A DNA stretch of 35,531 nucleotides from Anaerolineae bacterium. Lineage in GTDB: Bacteria > Chloroflexota > Anaerolineae > J102. The position numbers were made by a program, and so were the translations under genes. Under the pieces are notes generated by a model, which was not told the origin of the DNA, did not search any database, and saw nothing but the letters and a program-made list of their open reading frames with translations. The stretch lies in the NCBI GenBank assembly GCA_026991225.1, contig JALXCB010000177.1:1-35531 (forward strand). Direction: 5' to 3'. Below, in pieces: positions 1-7,938 of this stretch; position 1 is the stretch's first letter, and each line of letters opens with the position of its first letter.

Positions 1-157
1 CGGTGGGAGAGGGGGTGGGCGTGGCTGTGGGCAACGCGGGCGGTTGGGTGACGCGCGCGGCCGACTCTGAAACCGGAGAGGAAGCGGGCGGGCTGCCGCA
101 TCCTGCCAGGATCAGAGGCAAAATCAACAGGAGGCCAAAAGAAGCGAGAAGTCGCAT
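1..157 (-). CDS. Lipoprotein, 5' end only (cut by window edge)
   Basis: The minus-strand frame is open from an ATG at 157 to the left edge, about 52 codons. It starts MRLLASFGLLLILPL and has a lipobox LILAGC with the lipidated Cys at residue 20. The sequence after it is rich in Ser, Pro and Thr (PPALPTATPTPSPT), a flexible linker typical of Chloroflexota surface lipoproteins. The protein is therefore predicted to be exported and lipid-anchored. The functional domain lies outside the window, so no activity can be named. A TAGAAT -10-like box is visible on the minus strand near 193-198, but no good Shine-Dalgarno is seen. It is divergent from the sugar-transport operon that follows. Confidence 0.7.
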   Translation of the reverse strand, partial: MRLLASFGLLLILPLILAGCGSPPASSPVSESAARVTQPPALPTATPTPSPT

Positions 158-296
158 GGGATGGGCGTTTGAAAGATGAAGTCACCTTATTCTACCATTT
201 CGCGGCGATTTTCGGAGGATTGGAGGGCTTGATCGTCTGCTGCTTTCGGTGGTGGATGGAGTAAATGACGTAAGAAAGGATTTTCAGCAAGGATTC

Positions 297-438
297 GTAA
301 CTACTAAGGTCGTCACCCGAAAACCACTAAGAACACCAAGATACAAAGGCACAAAGGGGAATTTATACATTTTTTCTTCGTGTTCTTAGTGCCTTTGTGC
401 TCTTTGTGGTTTGTTAACCGGGGTACGTTAGCAGTTAC
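297..438. mobile_element. IS66-like MITE, copy A
   Basis: This is a 142-bp non-coding element bounded by inverted ends GTAACTACTAAGGT and ACGTTAGCAGTTAC. It is flanked on both sides by the 8-bp direct repeat AAGGATTC. Ends starting GTAA and an 8-bp target duplication are known features of the IS66 family, so mobilisation in trans by an IS66 transposase is inferred. Its interior (about 309-427) is nearly identical to the interior of copy C near 11346-11460 in the opposite orientation. It sits just upstream of the sugar operon promoter. Confidence 0.75.
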
Positions 439-471
439 AAGGATTCTCTGAAAAAACTTTCAGGAAGCCTA

Positions 472-524
472 TTGACAACCAAAACGTTTTGGATTACAAT
501 GAAAGCGCGACCAAAACGTTTTGG
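472..524 (+). promoter_or_regulatory. Sugar operon promoter with two LacI-family operators
   Basis: A near-consensus sigma-70 promoter is visible: TTGACA at 472-477, a 17-bp spacer and TACAAT at 495-500. The perfect palindrome CCAAAACGTTTTGG occurs twice, at 479-492 inside the spacer and at 511-524 just after the expected start site near 507. The centres are 32 bp apart, about three helical turns. The central CG in an A/T-rich palindrome is typical of LacI/GalR-family operators. This layout implies repression relieved by a sugar ligand. No LacI-type regulator gene lies in the window. The leader to the first gene is about 170 nt. Confidence 0.85.
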
Positions 525-676
525 AAAAGTGAGGACTGCCCGGATTTCGAGGAAGCTTTGAATCGACGCGAGATGAGCCGGACAGAGAAATGTTGGCTCA
601 GCAGGTGATATTGGAGAGACAACCCTCATAGTTCAACCCTTCCCACTCATTCTCACATTCCCATAGGAGCGAAAAA

Positions 677-2098
677 ATGAAGAGATTGTTTGCACTCATC
701 GCCCTGATCGCTCTGATGGCCGTCGTGTTGGCGGCGTGCTCTCAGGCGACGCCCACGCCGCAGGTCATCGAGAAGACGGTTGTCGTGAAAGAGACGGTGG
801 TCGTGCCGGCGACGCCCGCGGAACGGACGGTCGTAGAATTCTGGACCACGGACAATGAGGAGAAACGCGTCGACGTGTATGAAGCTGTGGCCAAGAAATA
901 TATGGAAGAGCATCCCGATGTGGAGATCCGCATTGTGCCCATCGAGGAGGGCGGCATCTCCCAGCGCATCGCCACGGCCCGGGCCGCGAACCGTCTGCCT
1001 GACATCGTGCGCATGGGCGTCGAACGCGTTTCGGCCTTTGCTGCGGATGGCATTCTGGATGAGGATGCGGCCAGCGCCGTCATCGACAGCATCGGCAAGG
1101 ATGACTTCCGTGCCGGTCCGCTGGAAATGGTGACCGATCCCTCCACGGGCAAATATGCGGCTGTGCCCTACGATGGCTGGATTCAGGCCATCTGGTATCG
1201 CAAGGATATGTTCGAGCAAGCGGGCGTGCCTGCGCCCACCAGTTGGGACATCCTGGACCAGGCCTGCGACAAGCTGCCCGGCACGGGCAATCTGCTCTAT
1301 GCCCTGACCCTGCCCACGGATCCGGGCCAGAACTATCCCCATCAGGTCTTCGAGCAGTTCGCCATCTCCAACAATGTGTGGCCTTTCGACGACAATGGCA
1401 ACGTCACCATGAACACGCCCGAGATGGTGGAAACCCTGCGCTTCTACACCAGCCTGCAACGCTGTGCGCCTCCTGGCCCGCAGTACTGGCGCGGCGCCCG
1501 CGAGGCCTATGAGCTGGACCAGGCCGGCATGCTCTTCTACTCCACCTACATCATGGACGACCTGGTGGAAGGTTCGGGCACGGAAGGCGGCGGCAAGGTA
1601 CAGATCGCGGTGCCCGATCTGGCCAAGAAGACGGGCTTCGCTCCCAAGCTGGAGGGTCCCAGCGGCGCTTCCGCCACCTACGGCCAGTTGGTGACCCTCG
1701 GCATCATGCAGGGCGCGGACCCGGTGGCCCAGGACGTGGTCAAGTTCTTCCTCACCGGCGAGAACTATAAAGACATCCTGGCCCTGGCTCCCTTCGGCAA
1801 GGTGCCTGTGCTCAAGAGCGCGGTGGGCGAATGGAAAGACCTGAGCCCCTTCTTCAAGGAGTACGATCCCGAGACCCTGGATCAGATTGCCAATGGCTAT
1901 GACACCATGCAGCGGTGGCTCTTCAAGCCCGGCTACGACGCCACCCAGCGCGCGGTCGTCGGCGACATCGAAGGCCGCCTGCTGATTCCGCAGGCCATCG
2001 CCAACATCGCGTTGGATGGCAGCATGACGCCTGAATCCGCTGCGGAGTGGTTGCAGCAGCAGGTGGAACAGCTTTATCAGGATCGCCAGAACCAGTAA
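677..2098 (+). CDS. Sugar ABC transporter substrate-binding lipoprotein
   Basis: The 473-residue protein begins with a lipoprotein signal peptide (lipobox VLAAC, Cys21) followed by a Pro/Thr/Val linker. From about residue 50 (VEFWTTDNEEKRVDVYE) it has the extracellular solute-binding protein family 1 pattern, with ARAANRLPDIVRM and the late AEWLQQQVEQLYQD helix. It would capture a sugar or glycoside outside the membrane and deliver it to the two permeases encoded downstream. GGAG lies a few bases before the ATG. It is the first gene of the LacI-operator-controlled operon. The ligand cannot be read from sequence; the phosphorylase downstream suggests a glucoside such as glucosylglycerate or sucrose. 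Confidence 0.9.
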   Translation: MKRLFALIALIALMAVVLAACSQATPTPQVIEKTVVVKETVVVPATPAERTVVEFWTTDNEEKRVDVYEAVAKKYMEEHPDVEIRIVPIEEGGISQRIATARAANRLPDIVRMGVERVSAFAADGILDEDAASAVIDSIGKDDFRAGPLEMVTDPSTGKYAAVPYDGWIQAIWYRKDMFEQAGVPAPTSWDILDQACDKLPGTGNLLYALTLPTDPGQNYPHQVFEQFAISNNVWPFDDNGNVTMNTPEMVETLRFYTSLQRCAPPGPQYWRGAREAYELDQAGMLFYSTYIMDDLVEGSGTEGGGKVQIAVPDLAKKTGFAPKLEGPSGASATYGQLVTLGIMQGADPVAQDVVKFFLTGENYKDILALAPFGKVPVLKSAVGEWKDLSPFFKEYDPETLDQIANGYDTMQRWLFKPGYDATQRAVVGDIEGRLLIPQAIANIALDGSMTPESAAEWLQQQVEQLYQDRQNQ

Positions 2099-2113
2099 CC
2101 ATCGTCACGCCTT

Positions 2114-2147
2114 CAGGGGAGTCTGGCAACCAAGCCGGGCTCCCCTG
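2114..2147 (+). terminator. Hairpin after the binding-protein gene (attenuator-like)
   Basis: CAGGGGAG at 2114-2121 pairs with CTCCCCTG at 2140-2147, and the loop can pair further (CTGGC with GCCGGG). Only a short T-poor tail (TTCTG) follows. A stem here would protect the abundant binding-protein mRNA or reduce read-through into the permease genes, a common arrangement in sugar ABC operons. The function is inferred. Confidence 0.5.
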
Positions 2148-2184
2148 TTCTGAAATATAGGATTCGGATCAGGATTAGGATTAA

Positions 2185-2330
2185 GATCGCCAGGCCGACG
2201 TTGGGCGAGGCGGCAACGGGCGTGATGCGTGAAAACGTAAAACGTGAGAGCGTTACGCATCACGCATTACGTTTCACGGCTCGCCAACCTGGCCGCGAGA
2301 CGTTTTCGCTAGGCGTCGGCAAGCCATTGC
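2185..2330. repeat. Dispersed palindromic repeat, copy 1
   Basis: This copy contains the long hairpin core GGGCGTGATGCGTGAAAACG followed by GCGTTACGCATCACGCATTA. It closely matches the copy at 17153-17340, including the right part CCTGGCCGCGAG with GCGTTTTC. It separates the binding-protein gene from the first permease gene. It is non-coding and lacks clear transposon ends in this copy. Just before it (2161-2185) is a degenerate GGATTA-like run. Confidence 0.75.
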
Positions 2331-2367
2331 TCGGGCCGACGATTTTGATACCCAAAGGAGGGAGGTC

Positions 2368-3330
2368 ATGTCCTCATCCACGGAGGCGGTGCAAAAATAC
2401 CAGAAGCGGCGATGGTCTTCTCTGAAATCGCAGGAGGCCAGACTGGCCTGGCGGCTCTTGTTGCCCACGGCCGTGATCGTCTTCGGTCTGGTGATTTTCC
2501 CCGCCATCTTCAGCATCTGGATCAGCTTTCACAAAGTCGATCTCAGCAATTTGAACGACGTGTTTCACGCGCCTTATGTGGGGTTGGATAATTACAAACG
2601 GGTGATCCATGATTACGCTTTCAAATGGCAAAGCTGGAAGAATATGGGCGCGTACATCACCAGCATCGTCTACTCCTTCGTCAGCACCCTTCTCACGATT
2701 ATCATCGGCCTCATTGCGGCGTTATTGCTCAACCGCCCCTTCCGCGCCCGAGGCGCGTCCCGCGCGGTTTTCCTGTTCCCCTATGTGGCCCCCATCGTCA
2801 GCGTGGCCTTTGTCTGGCGGTGGCTGCTGGACCCCAAGCCCTCGGGCGTGGCCAACGACATCCTTATGCGGTTGAATCTCATCGATCGGCCCTTGGGTTT
2901 CCTCTCCACGCCGGGCCTGGCCCTGCTGCTGGTCATCCTCTTCACGGGCTGGCGTTATTTCCCCTTCGCCATGCTCATGATCCTGGCCCGACTGCAGGCC
3001 ATCGACAAGACCCTTTATGAAGCCGCGGACGTGGATGGGGCCAACGAGTGGCACAAATTCTGGTATATCACCATCCCCGAGTTGCGCTATGTGCTGGGCG
3101 CGCTTTTCCTGCTGCGCCTGATCTGGACCTTCAACAAATTCGATGACATCTTTCTGCTCACCGGGGGCGGTTTCGGCACCAACGTGCTGCCCGTGCTCAC
3201 CTATCAATTCAGCTTTCGCCTGTTCAATTTCGGCGTGGGCGCCGCCGCCGCCATGATCCTGTTGGTCACATTATTGATCTTCCTGGTGGTCTACGTCGGC
3301 GTGTTCATGCGCTATACCGAGGAAGCCTGA
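2368..3330 (+). CDS. Sugar ABC transporter permease (MalF/UgpA type)
   Basis: A 320-residue inner-membrane protein with about six hydrophobic segments. The first is near residues 30-50 (RLLLPTAVIVFGLVIFPAIF). The EAA loop that docks on the ATPase is visible as YEAADVDGANEWHKFWYITIP in the C-terminal third. A strong AGGAGG site lies seven bases before the ATG. It would form the transmembrane channel with the permease encoded 7 bp downstream. The cognate ATPase is not in this operon, so a shared MsmK/UgpC-type ATPase encoded elsewhere is inferred. Confidence 0.92.
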   Translation: MSSSTEAVQKYQKRRWSSLKSQEARLAWRLLLPTAVIVFGLVIFPAIFSIWISFHKVDLSNLNDVFHAPYVGLDNYKRVIHDYAFKWQSWKNMGAYITSIVYSFVSTLLTIIIGLIAALLLNRPFRARGASRAVFLFPYVAPIVSVAFVWRWLLDPKPSGVANDILMRLNLIDRPLGFLSTPGLALLLVILFTGWRYFPFAMLMILARLQAIDKTLYEAADVDGANEWHKFWYITIPELRYVLGALFLLRLIWTFNKFDDIFLLTGGGFGTNVLPVLTYQFSFRLFNFGVGAAAAMILLVTLLIFLVVYVGVFMRYTEEA

Positions 3331-3337
3331 GGAGGAT

Positions 3338-4240
3338 ATGATGACTGCTGCAATCTACGACCATCGTCCCAAGAACTTCATCGAACATTTGGCGGCGCAC
3401 ATGAGCTGGCGCAAGTTCATCTTCGCCCTCGTCCTGTTCATGTTCCTGTCGGTCATCCTGTTTCCCTTCTACTGGATGATCTCCTCATCCTTCAAAACCT
3501 ACGCCGAGATCGGCGGCCGCCATCCCGTCTACATCCCCAACGAACTGCGCTGGGACGCCTATCAGGAATTGTTCGGCTACTGGAATTTCGGACGCAACAT
3601 CATCAACAGCTTCCTGGTGGCCATTCCCACGGCCCTCATTGCGGTCGTGCTCTCCACCATGGGTGCCTACGCCTCCGCCCGGCTGAGCTTTCGGGGCAAA
3701 AACGTGATGCTCAACAGCATCCTCATCATCTACCTGTTCCCAGGCATCCTGCTCATCATCCCCCTCTTCGCCATGCTGGCCAAGATCGGGGCCGCCATCG
3801 GCTTCGAAGTGCAGGACAATCTGGGTATCCTCGTCTTCACCTATCTGGCCCAGACCCTGCCCGTGGCCCTTTACATGCTGGCCAACTACTTCCGCACCAT
3901 CCCCGAAGAGATCGAACAGGCTGCGCTCATCGACGGCTGCACCCGCTCCCAGGTTATCTGGAAGGTGACCCTGCCTCTGTCGGTGCCGGCGCTGGTGTCG
4001 GTGGTGATTTACACCTTCATGATCGCCTGGAACGAGTTCCTCTACGCCCTGGTCTTCCTGAACGACCGGGATATGTTCACCATGCCCATCAAGATCAACA
4101 CCATTTTCAACGACCCCACCCCGCGGCCCCACGTGGTCATGGCGGCCTCCACCATCATGACCATTCCCATCATCATCCTCTTCCTGGCCATGGAGCGCTA
4201 TCTCACCGAAGGTCTGGCCGCGGGCGGCGTAAAGGGATAA
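3338..4240 (+). CDS. Sugar ABC transporter permease (MalG/UgpE type)
   Basis: The 300-residue second permease starts 7 bp after the first one, behind GAGGAGG. ATGATG offers two adjacent starts; the first is used here. It has six predicted membrane segments and the EAA motif EQAALIDGCTRSQVIWKVTL near residues 189-208. MIAWNEFLYALVFL is the typical segment 5 of this family. It pairs with the upstream MalF-like protein as the heterodimeric channel. The next gene begins 6 bp downstream, so co-transcription is nearly certain. Confidence 0.92.
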   Translation: MMTAAIYDHRPKNFIEHLAAHMSWRKFIFALVLFMFLSVILFPFYWMISSSFKTYAEIGGRHPVYIPNELRWDAYQELFGYWNFGRNIINSFLVAIPTALIAVVLSTMGAYASARLSFRGKNVMLNSILIIYLFPGILLIIPLFAMLAKIGAAIGFEVQDNLGILVFTYLAQTLPVALYMLANYFRTIPEEIEQAALIDGCTRSQVIWKVTLPLSVPALVSVVIYTFMIAWNEFLYALVFLNDRDMFTMPIKINTIFNDPTPRPHVVMAASTIMTIPIIILFLAMERYLTEGLAAGGVKG

Positions 4241-4246
4241 TCGCTT

Positions 4247-5494
4247 ATGCGCATCGGTTTCATCTCCACCCGTCTCAACGGCGCCGATGGCGTGTCGCTG
4301 GAAGTGGAAAAATGGATGACCGTGCTCACCCGCATGGGGCATGAATGCTTTTTCTGCGCGGGCGAACTGGGCGGCTACGCCGCGGGCGGCACGCTGATTC
4401 CCAGGCTCCACTTCAAGCACCAGTCGATCATCGCGCTCTCGCGGCGGGCCTTTGGCCCGGATCGCGAAACCGATCCCGAACAGCTTGTGGAAAATATCTA
4501 CGCGGTGGCGGACGAGATTCGCCCGCCCCTGCGCGCGTTCATCCGCAAGCACAAGCTGGATGTCATCATCGTTGAAAACGCGCTGGCCATCCCCATGAAT
4601 CTGCCCCTGGGCGTGTGCCTCACGGGCCTCATCGCCGAGTTGGGCATCGCCACCATCGCCCATGACCACGACTTCTATTGGGAGCGGGAGCGCTATCAGG
4701 CCAACGCCATCCTCGACCTGCTGGACACCACCTTCCCGCCCGATCTGCCCACCATCCGCCACGTCACCATCAACTCTATCGCCCAGCGCCGCCTGAAGCA
4801 CCGCCGCGGCATCGACTCCGTAGTCATCCCCAACGTGATGGATTACGACACGCCGCCGCCGGGCGTGGATGAGTACAATGGGGATTTCAGGGAGATGTTG
4901 GGGCTGAGCGAGGAGGATGTGTTCGTCTTGCAGCCCACGCGCGTCATCCAGCGCAAGGGCATCGAGATGGCCATCGAACTGGTGCGCAGGCTGGATGATC
5001 CCCACGCCCATCTCTTCATCACCCATAGCGCCATGGACGAAGGGCTGGACTACTGGCATTGGCTGCAACGCGAGGCCCGTCTCATGCAGGTCGATCTCCA
5101 GCTCATCGATTATCTGGTGGATGTGAAGCGGCGGATGGAGGACGGGCACAAGATCTACAGCCTGTGGGACGCCTATCTGCACGCGGACCTGGTCACCTAT
5201 CCCAGCCTGTATGAGGGCTTTGGCAACGCCCTGCTGGAGGCCATTTACTTCAAGAAGCTGATCGTGGTCAATCGCTATCCCGTCTACAACGCGGATATCC
5301 GTCCCCTGGGCTTTGAATTTGTGGAACTGGATGGTTATGTGGATGATGGGGCGGTCGAGGAAGTGAAAGCGTTGTTGGACGATCAGGCCGAAGTGCGGCG
5401 TCGGGCCGAGAAAAATTACGAACTCGCCCGTGAACACTTCTCCTTCCAGACGCTGGAAAAGAAGCTCCGTGCGATCCTCGCCGATTTTCAGTAG
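4247..5494 (+). CDS. GT4-family glycosyltransferase
   Basis: The 415-residue GT-B fold protein has an N-terminal domain starting MRIGFISTRLNGADGVS. The C-terminal nucleotide-sugar domain carries VLQPTRVIQRKGIEMAIEL and the EX7E signature EGFGNALLE near residues 325-333. The family transfers a sugar from a nucleotide donor with retention of configuration. Its place between a sugar importer and a GH13_18 phosphorylase suggests that it makes the glycoside that the phosphorylase degrades, or a related one; that is inference. An AAAGGGA sequence upstream may serve as ribosome site. There is no signal peptide, so it is cytosolic. Confidence 0.8.
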   Translation: MRIGFISTRLNGADGVSLEVEKWMTVLTRMGHECFFCAGELGGYAAGGTLIPRLHFKHQSIIALSRRAFGPDRETDPEQLVENIYAVADEIRPPLRAFIRKHKLDVIIVENALAIPMNLPLGVCLTGLIAELGIATIAHDHDFYWERERYQANAILDLLDTTFPPDLPTIRHVTINSIAQRRLKHRRGIDSVVIPNVMDYDTPPPGVDEYNGDFREMLGLSEEDVFVLQPTRVIQRKGIEMAIELVRRLDDPHAHLFITHSAMDEGLDYWHWLQREARLMQVDLQLIDYLVDVKRRMEDGHKIYSLWDAYLHADLVTYPSLYEGFGNALLEAIYFKKLIVVNRYPVYNADIRPLGFEFVELDGYVDDGAVEEVKALLDDQAEVRRRAEKNYELAREHFSFQTLEKKLRAILADFQ

Positions 5495-5546
5495 GTCAGT
5501 GGCAACTGACCAGGCGATGAAACGACCAAACGACCAGACGACCGAT

Positions 5547-7277
5547 ATGACCTCGCCGCGAGACCGCATTCGACACTGGCTGCGCGCCATCTACACGGAA
5601 TCCCAGGCCCGATGGCTGGAAGAGGCCATTGCCGGACGCATCGCAGCCTTTCGAGCCCACCATCCCGAAAAGATCGTCAGTCATCCCCTGGATGACATTC
5701 TGACCGAGCGGGACGCCATCCTGATCACCTACGGCGATCAATTTCAGACGCCCGGCCAGCCCCATCTGCACTCCCTGGCCCGTTTCCTTGACGCCCATCT
5801 CCGTGATGTGCTGGACGGCGTTCATATCCTGCCTTTCTTCCCCTACTCCTCGGACGATGGCTTCTCGGTCATTGACTACAAGCGGGTGGCCCCGGCCCTG
5901 GGCGATTGGGAGGATATCGCCCGGTTGGAGCGGCGCTATCGGCTCATGTTCGACGCGGTGATCAATCACATTTCGCGAGAAAGCGCCTGGTTTCAGGGGT
6001 TTGTGCGGGGCGAGGAACCCTATCGAGATTATTTCATTGTCGTGGACCCCAACGTCGACCTCTCTCAGGTAGTGCGGCCGCGGGCGCTGCCCCTGCTCAC
6101 GCCCGTGGAGACTGTCGAGGGCGTGAAATATGTGTGGACGACCTTCAGCGCGGACCAAATCGACCTGAATTACGCCAACCCGCGGGTGGCGCTGGAGATC
6201 ATCGACGTTCTGCTCTTTTATATCGAAAAAGGCGCGCAGATCATTCGTCTGGACGCCATCGCCTATCTGTGGAAAGCGATCGGCACGCCCTGCATCCACT
6301 TGCCTCAGACCCACGCCATGGTGAAGCTGTGGCGGGCCATCTTCGACGCCACCGCGCCCGACGTCCTCATCATCACCGAAACGAACGTGCCCCACGCGGA
6401 GAACGTCAGCTATTTCGGGGACTATTTGCCCGAGATGGGCAGAACCGATGAGGCGCAACTGGTCTATAACTTCACCCTGGCTCCGCTGACCCTGCATGCA
6501 TTTCAATCGGCGAACGCAACCAAGCTTTCGCAATGGGCCGCGGGCCTGGAAGCGCCGCCGGGCGCCACCTTCTTCAACTTCATCGCCTCGCATGATGGCA
6601 TTGGCGTGCGCCCGGCCGAGGGCATCCTCACCGACGCGGACATGCAGGCGTTGGTGGACCGCACGTTGGCTCATGGCGGGCAGGTGGGCTATAAGGCGAA
6701 TCCCGACGGCAGCAAGAGCGTCTATGAGCTGAACATCACCCTGTATGATTTTCTGAATCACCCCGATCATTCCGACCAGGCCATGGACGTGGCCCGTTTC
6801 CTGGCGTCCCAGAGCATCCTCCTGGCCCTGGCGGGCGTCCCCGGCATCTACGTGCACAGCCTGTTCGGCTCCCGCAACTGCCACGCCTGTTTCGAGCAAA
6901 CCGGCCGGGCCCGCTCCCTCAATCGGGAGAAGTTCGACCTGGCCGCCATCGAGGCCCTGCTGGCCGACGAGTCCAGCCATCAGCGGCAGGTGTTCGAGGG
7001 GTATCGCCGTATGCTGGCCGTGCGTCGGGCCCACGCGGCCTTTCATCCCTTCGGGCCTCAGACCGTCCTGCACCTGAACCCCGCTATCTTCGCGGTGCGC
7101 CGCGCGTCGCCAATGGACGACGAGCGCATTCTCTGTCTGACCAACGTCAGCGCCCAACCGCAATCGCTGACCCTGCCGCCGGGCCGCTGGCGCGATTTGC
7201 TGAACCCGGGCGATGCGCTTTCGGGCGAGTTCACGCTGCCTGGCTATGGCGTGGCCTGGCTGACTTCAACGACCTAA
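5547..7277 (+). CDS. GH13_18 sugar phosphorylase (glucosylglycerate/sucrose phosphorylase-like)
   Basis: This alpha-amylase-superfamily enzyme uses phosphate to split an alpha-glucoside into glucose-1-phosphate and an acceptor. The TIM-barrel motifs are visible: nucleophile Asp in IIRLDAIAYLWK, acid/base Glu in IITETNVPHAENV and stabilising Asp in FIASHDGIG. NPDGSKSVYELNIT and GIYVHSLFGSRN resemble the glucosylglycerate phosphorylase (YcjM) branch more than classical sucrose phosphorylase, judged from memory. I chose ATG 5547 (MTSPRDRIRHW) because it matches the family N-terminus. ATG 5517 and an earlier in-frame start at 5430 would add low-complexity residues, and the earliest would overlap the previous gene. 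The length of 576 residues is usual for the family. Confidence 0.85.
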   Translation: MTSPRDRIRHWLRAIYTESQARWLEEAIAGRIAAFRAHHPEKIVSHPLDDILTERDAILITYGDQFQTPGQPHLHSLARFLDAHLRDVLDGVHILPFFPYSSDDGFSVIDYKRVAPALGDWEDIARLERRYRLMFDAVINHISRESAWFQGFVRGEEPYRDYFIVVDPNVDLSQVVRPRALPLLTPVETVEGVKYVWTTFSADQIDLNYANPRVALEIIDVLLFYIEKGAQIIRLDAIAYLWKAIGTPCIHLPQTHAMVKLWRAIFDATAPDVLIITETNVPHAENVSYFGDYLPEMGRTDEAQLVYNFTLAPLTLHAFQSANATKLSQWAAGLEAPPGATFFNFIASHDGIGVRPAEGILTDADMQALVDRTLAHGGQVGYKANPDGSKSVYELNITLYDFLNHPDHSDQAMDVARFLASQSILLALAGVPGIYVHSLFGSRNCHACFEQTGRARSLNREKFDLAAIEALLADESSHQRQVFEGYRRMLAVRRAHAAFHPFGPQTVLHLNPAIFAVRRASPMDDERILCLTNVSAQPQSLTLPPGRWRDLLNPGDALSGEFTLPGYGVAWLTSTT

Positions 7278-7286
7278 GGAACCATC

Positions 7287-7533
7287 TAAACTGAAAGCAA
7301 ATTGAAACCAAGGCTTTTGGTTTGCATTGGATCATCCATGAAAGGCGATTCTCTGGCCGCGCCGCCGCCCGCAGGTGAACCTGCGGGCTAAAAACGACGC
7401 CCCATGAATGGGGCTACGGTGCATGTCGCGCGCCGCAGGAAGCCGGGTTCACCCGGCGTCGTTTCGTAGCCCGGAGCTTCAGCTCCGGGTGGCCGAGGCC
7501 GAAAACACCTGATTTCAAAATGCGTTTAGTTTA
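7287..7533. mobile_element. 247-bp TA-flanked multi-hairpin element, copy 1
   Basis: The element begins TAAACTGAAAGC and ends GCGTTTAGTTTA, giving imperfect inverted ends of about 22 bp with TA at both borders. The TA target pattern is that of IS630/Tc1-mariner elements. The interior contains four compact hairpins: GCCCGCAGG/CCTGCGGGC (7367-7388), GCCCCAT/ATGGGGC (7399-7414), GCCGGGT/ACCCGGC (7442-7457) and CCCGGAGCT/AGCTCCGGG (7470-7489). Their loops are TGAA, GA, TC and TC. There is no ORF. An inverted copy lies at 11468-11714. Confidence 0.8.
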
Positions 7534-7543
7534 GTCTTTGTTT

Positions 7544-7687
7544 GTAACTGCTAAGGTAGTTGGCCCCAATCGCCCCTCTTTTGCCACGAAGACACGAAGG
7601 AAACGAAGGCGCGAAGTCATTCAAAAAAGATTTTATCCGTGTTTCCTCGTATCCGTGTCGAGTGAACAGGGCTATGTTAGCAGTTAC
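7544..7687. mobile_element. IS66-like MITE, copy B
   Basis: This 144-bp element has ends GTAACTGCTAAGGTAG and ATGTTAGCAGTTAC. The flanking octamers CTTTGTTT and TCTTGTTT agree at six of eight positions, an eroded 8-bp target duplication. It lies 10 bp after the 247-bp element. Its interior shares the CCACGAAGACACGAAG type of sequence but is otherwise different from copies A and C. It is non-coding. Confidence 0.65.
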
Positions 7688-7938
7688 TCTTGTTTTTGTG
7701 TTTGCGGACTGAAGTGGGCCCCTGAAGGCTGAAGGCCGGCGGACGGCCTACGTCGTCCGGTGGAGGTCAGAAGGTCAGCAAGCCAGAGGTCAGAGCGGCA
7801 GTAGTCAGACGGCAGTTGCGCTTGCCGTTGCCCTCGACCTGACAGGCCCCTGGCCGATGCTCGGATGCCAAGAAGTCCGGTGTCATGTTTTGTAGAGTTC
7901 GGATATTGGACGATGACGGCGGGGGACCTGTCAGGTCA
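7688..7938. other. Gene-free stretch with low-complexity sequence and paired palindromes
   Basis: Between the MITEs and the stop of the Agl23-like gene there is GGTCAGAAGGTCAG-type low-complexity sequence. Two near-palindromes follow, CGACCTGACAGGCCCC at 7835-7850 and GGGGGACCTGTCAGGTC at 7921-7937, which can also pair with each other. The second ends at the gene's stop codon and could act as a transcription stop for the minus-strand gene. No coding signal is seen here. Confidence 0.4.

Noticed and set aside
5430-5546. Earlier starts (5430, 5517) for the GH13_18 phosphorylase
   Set aside because: The added residues overlap the previous gene or encode low-complexity sequence unlike the family N-terminus; 5547 fits better.
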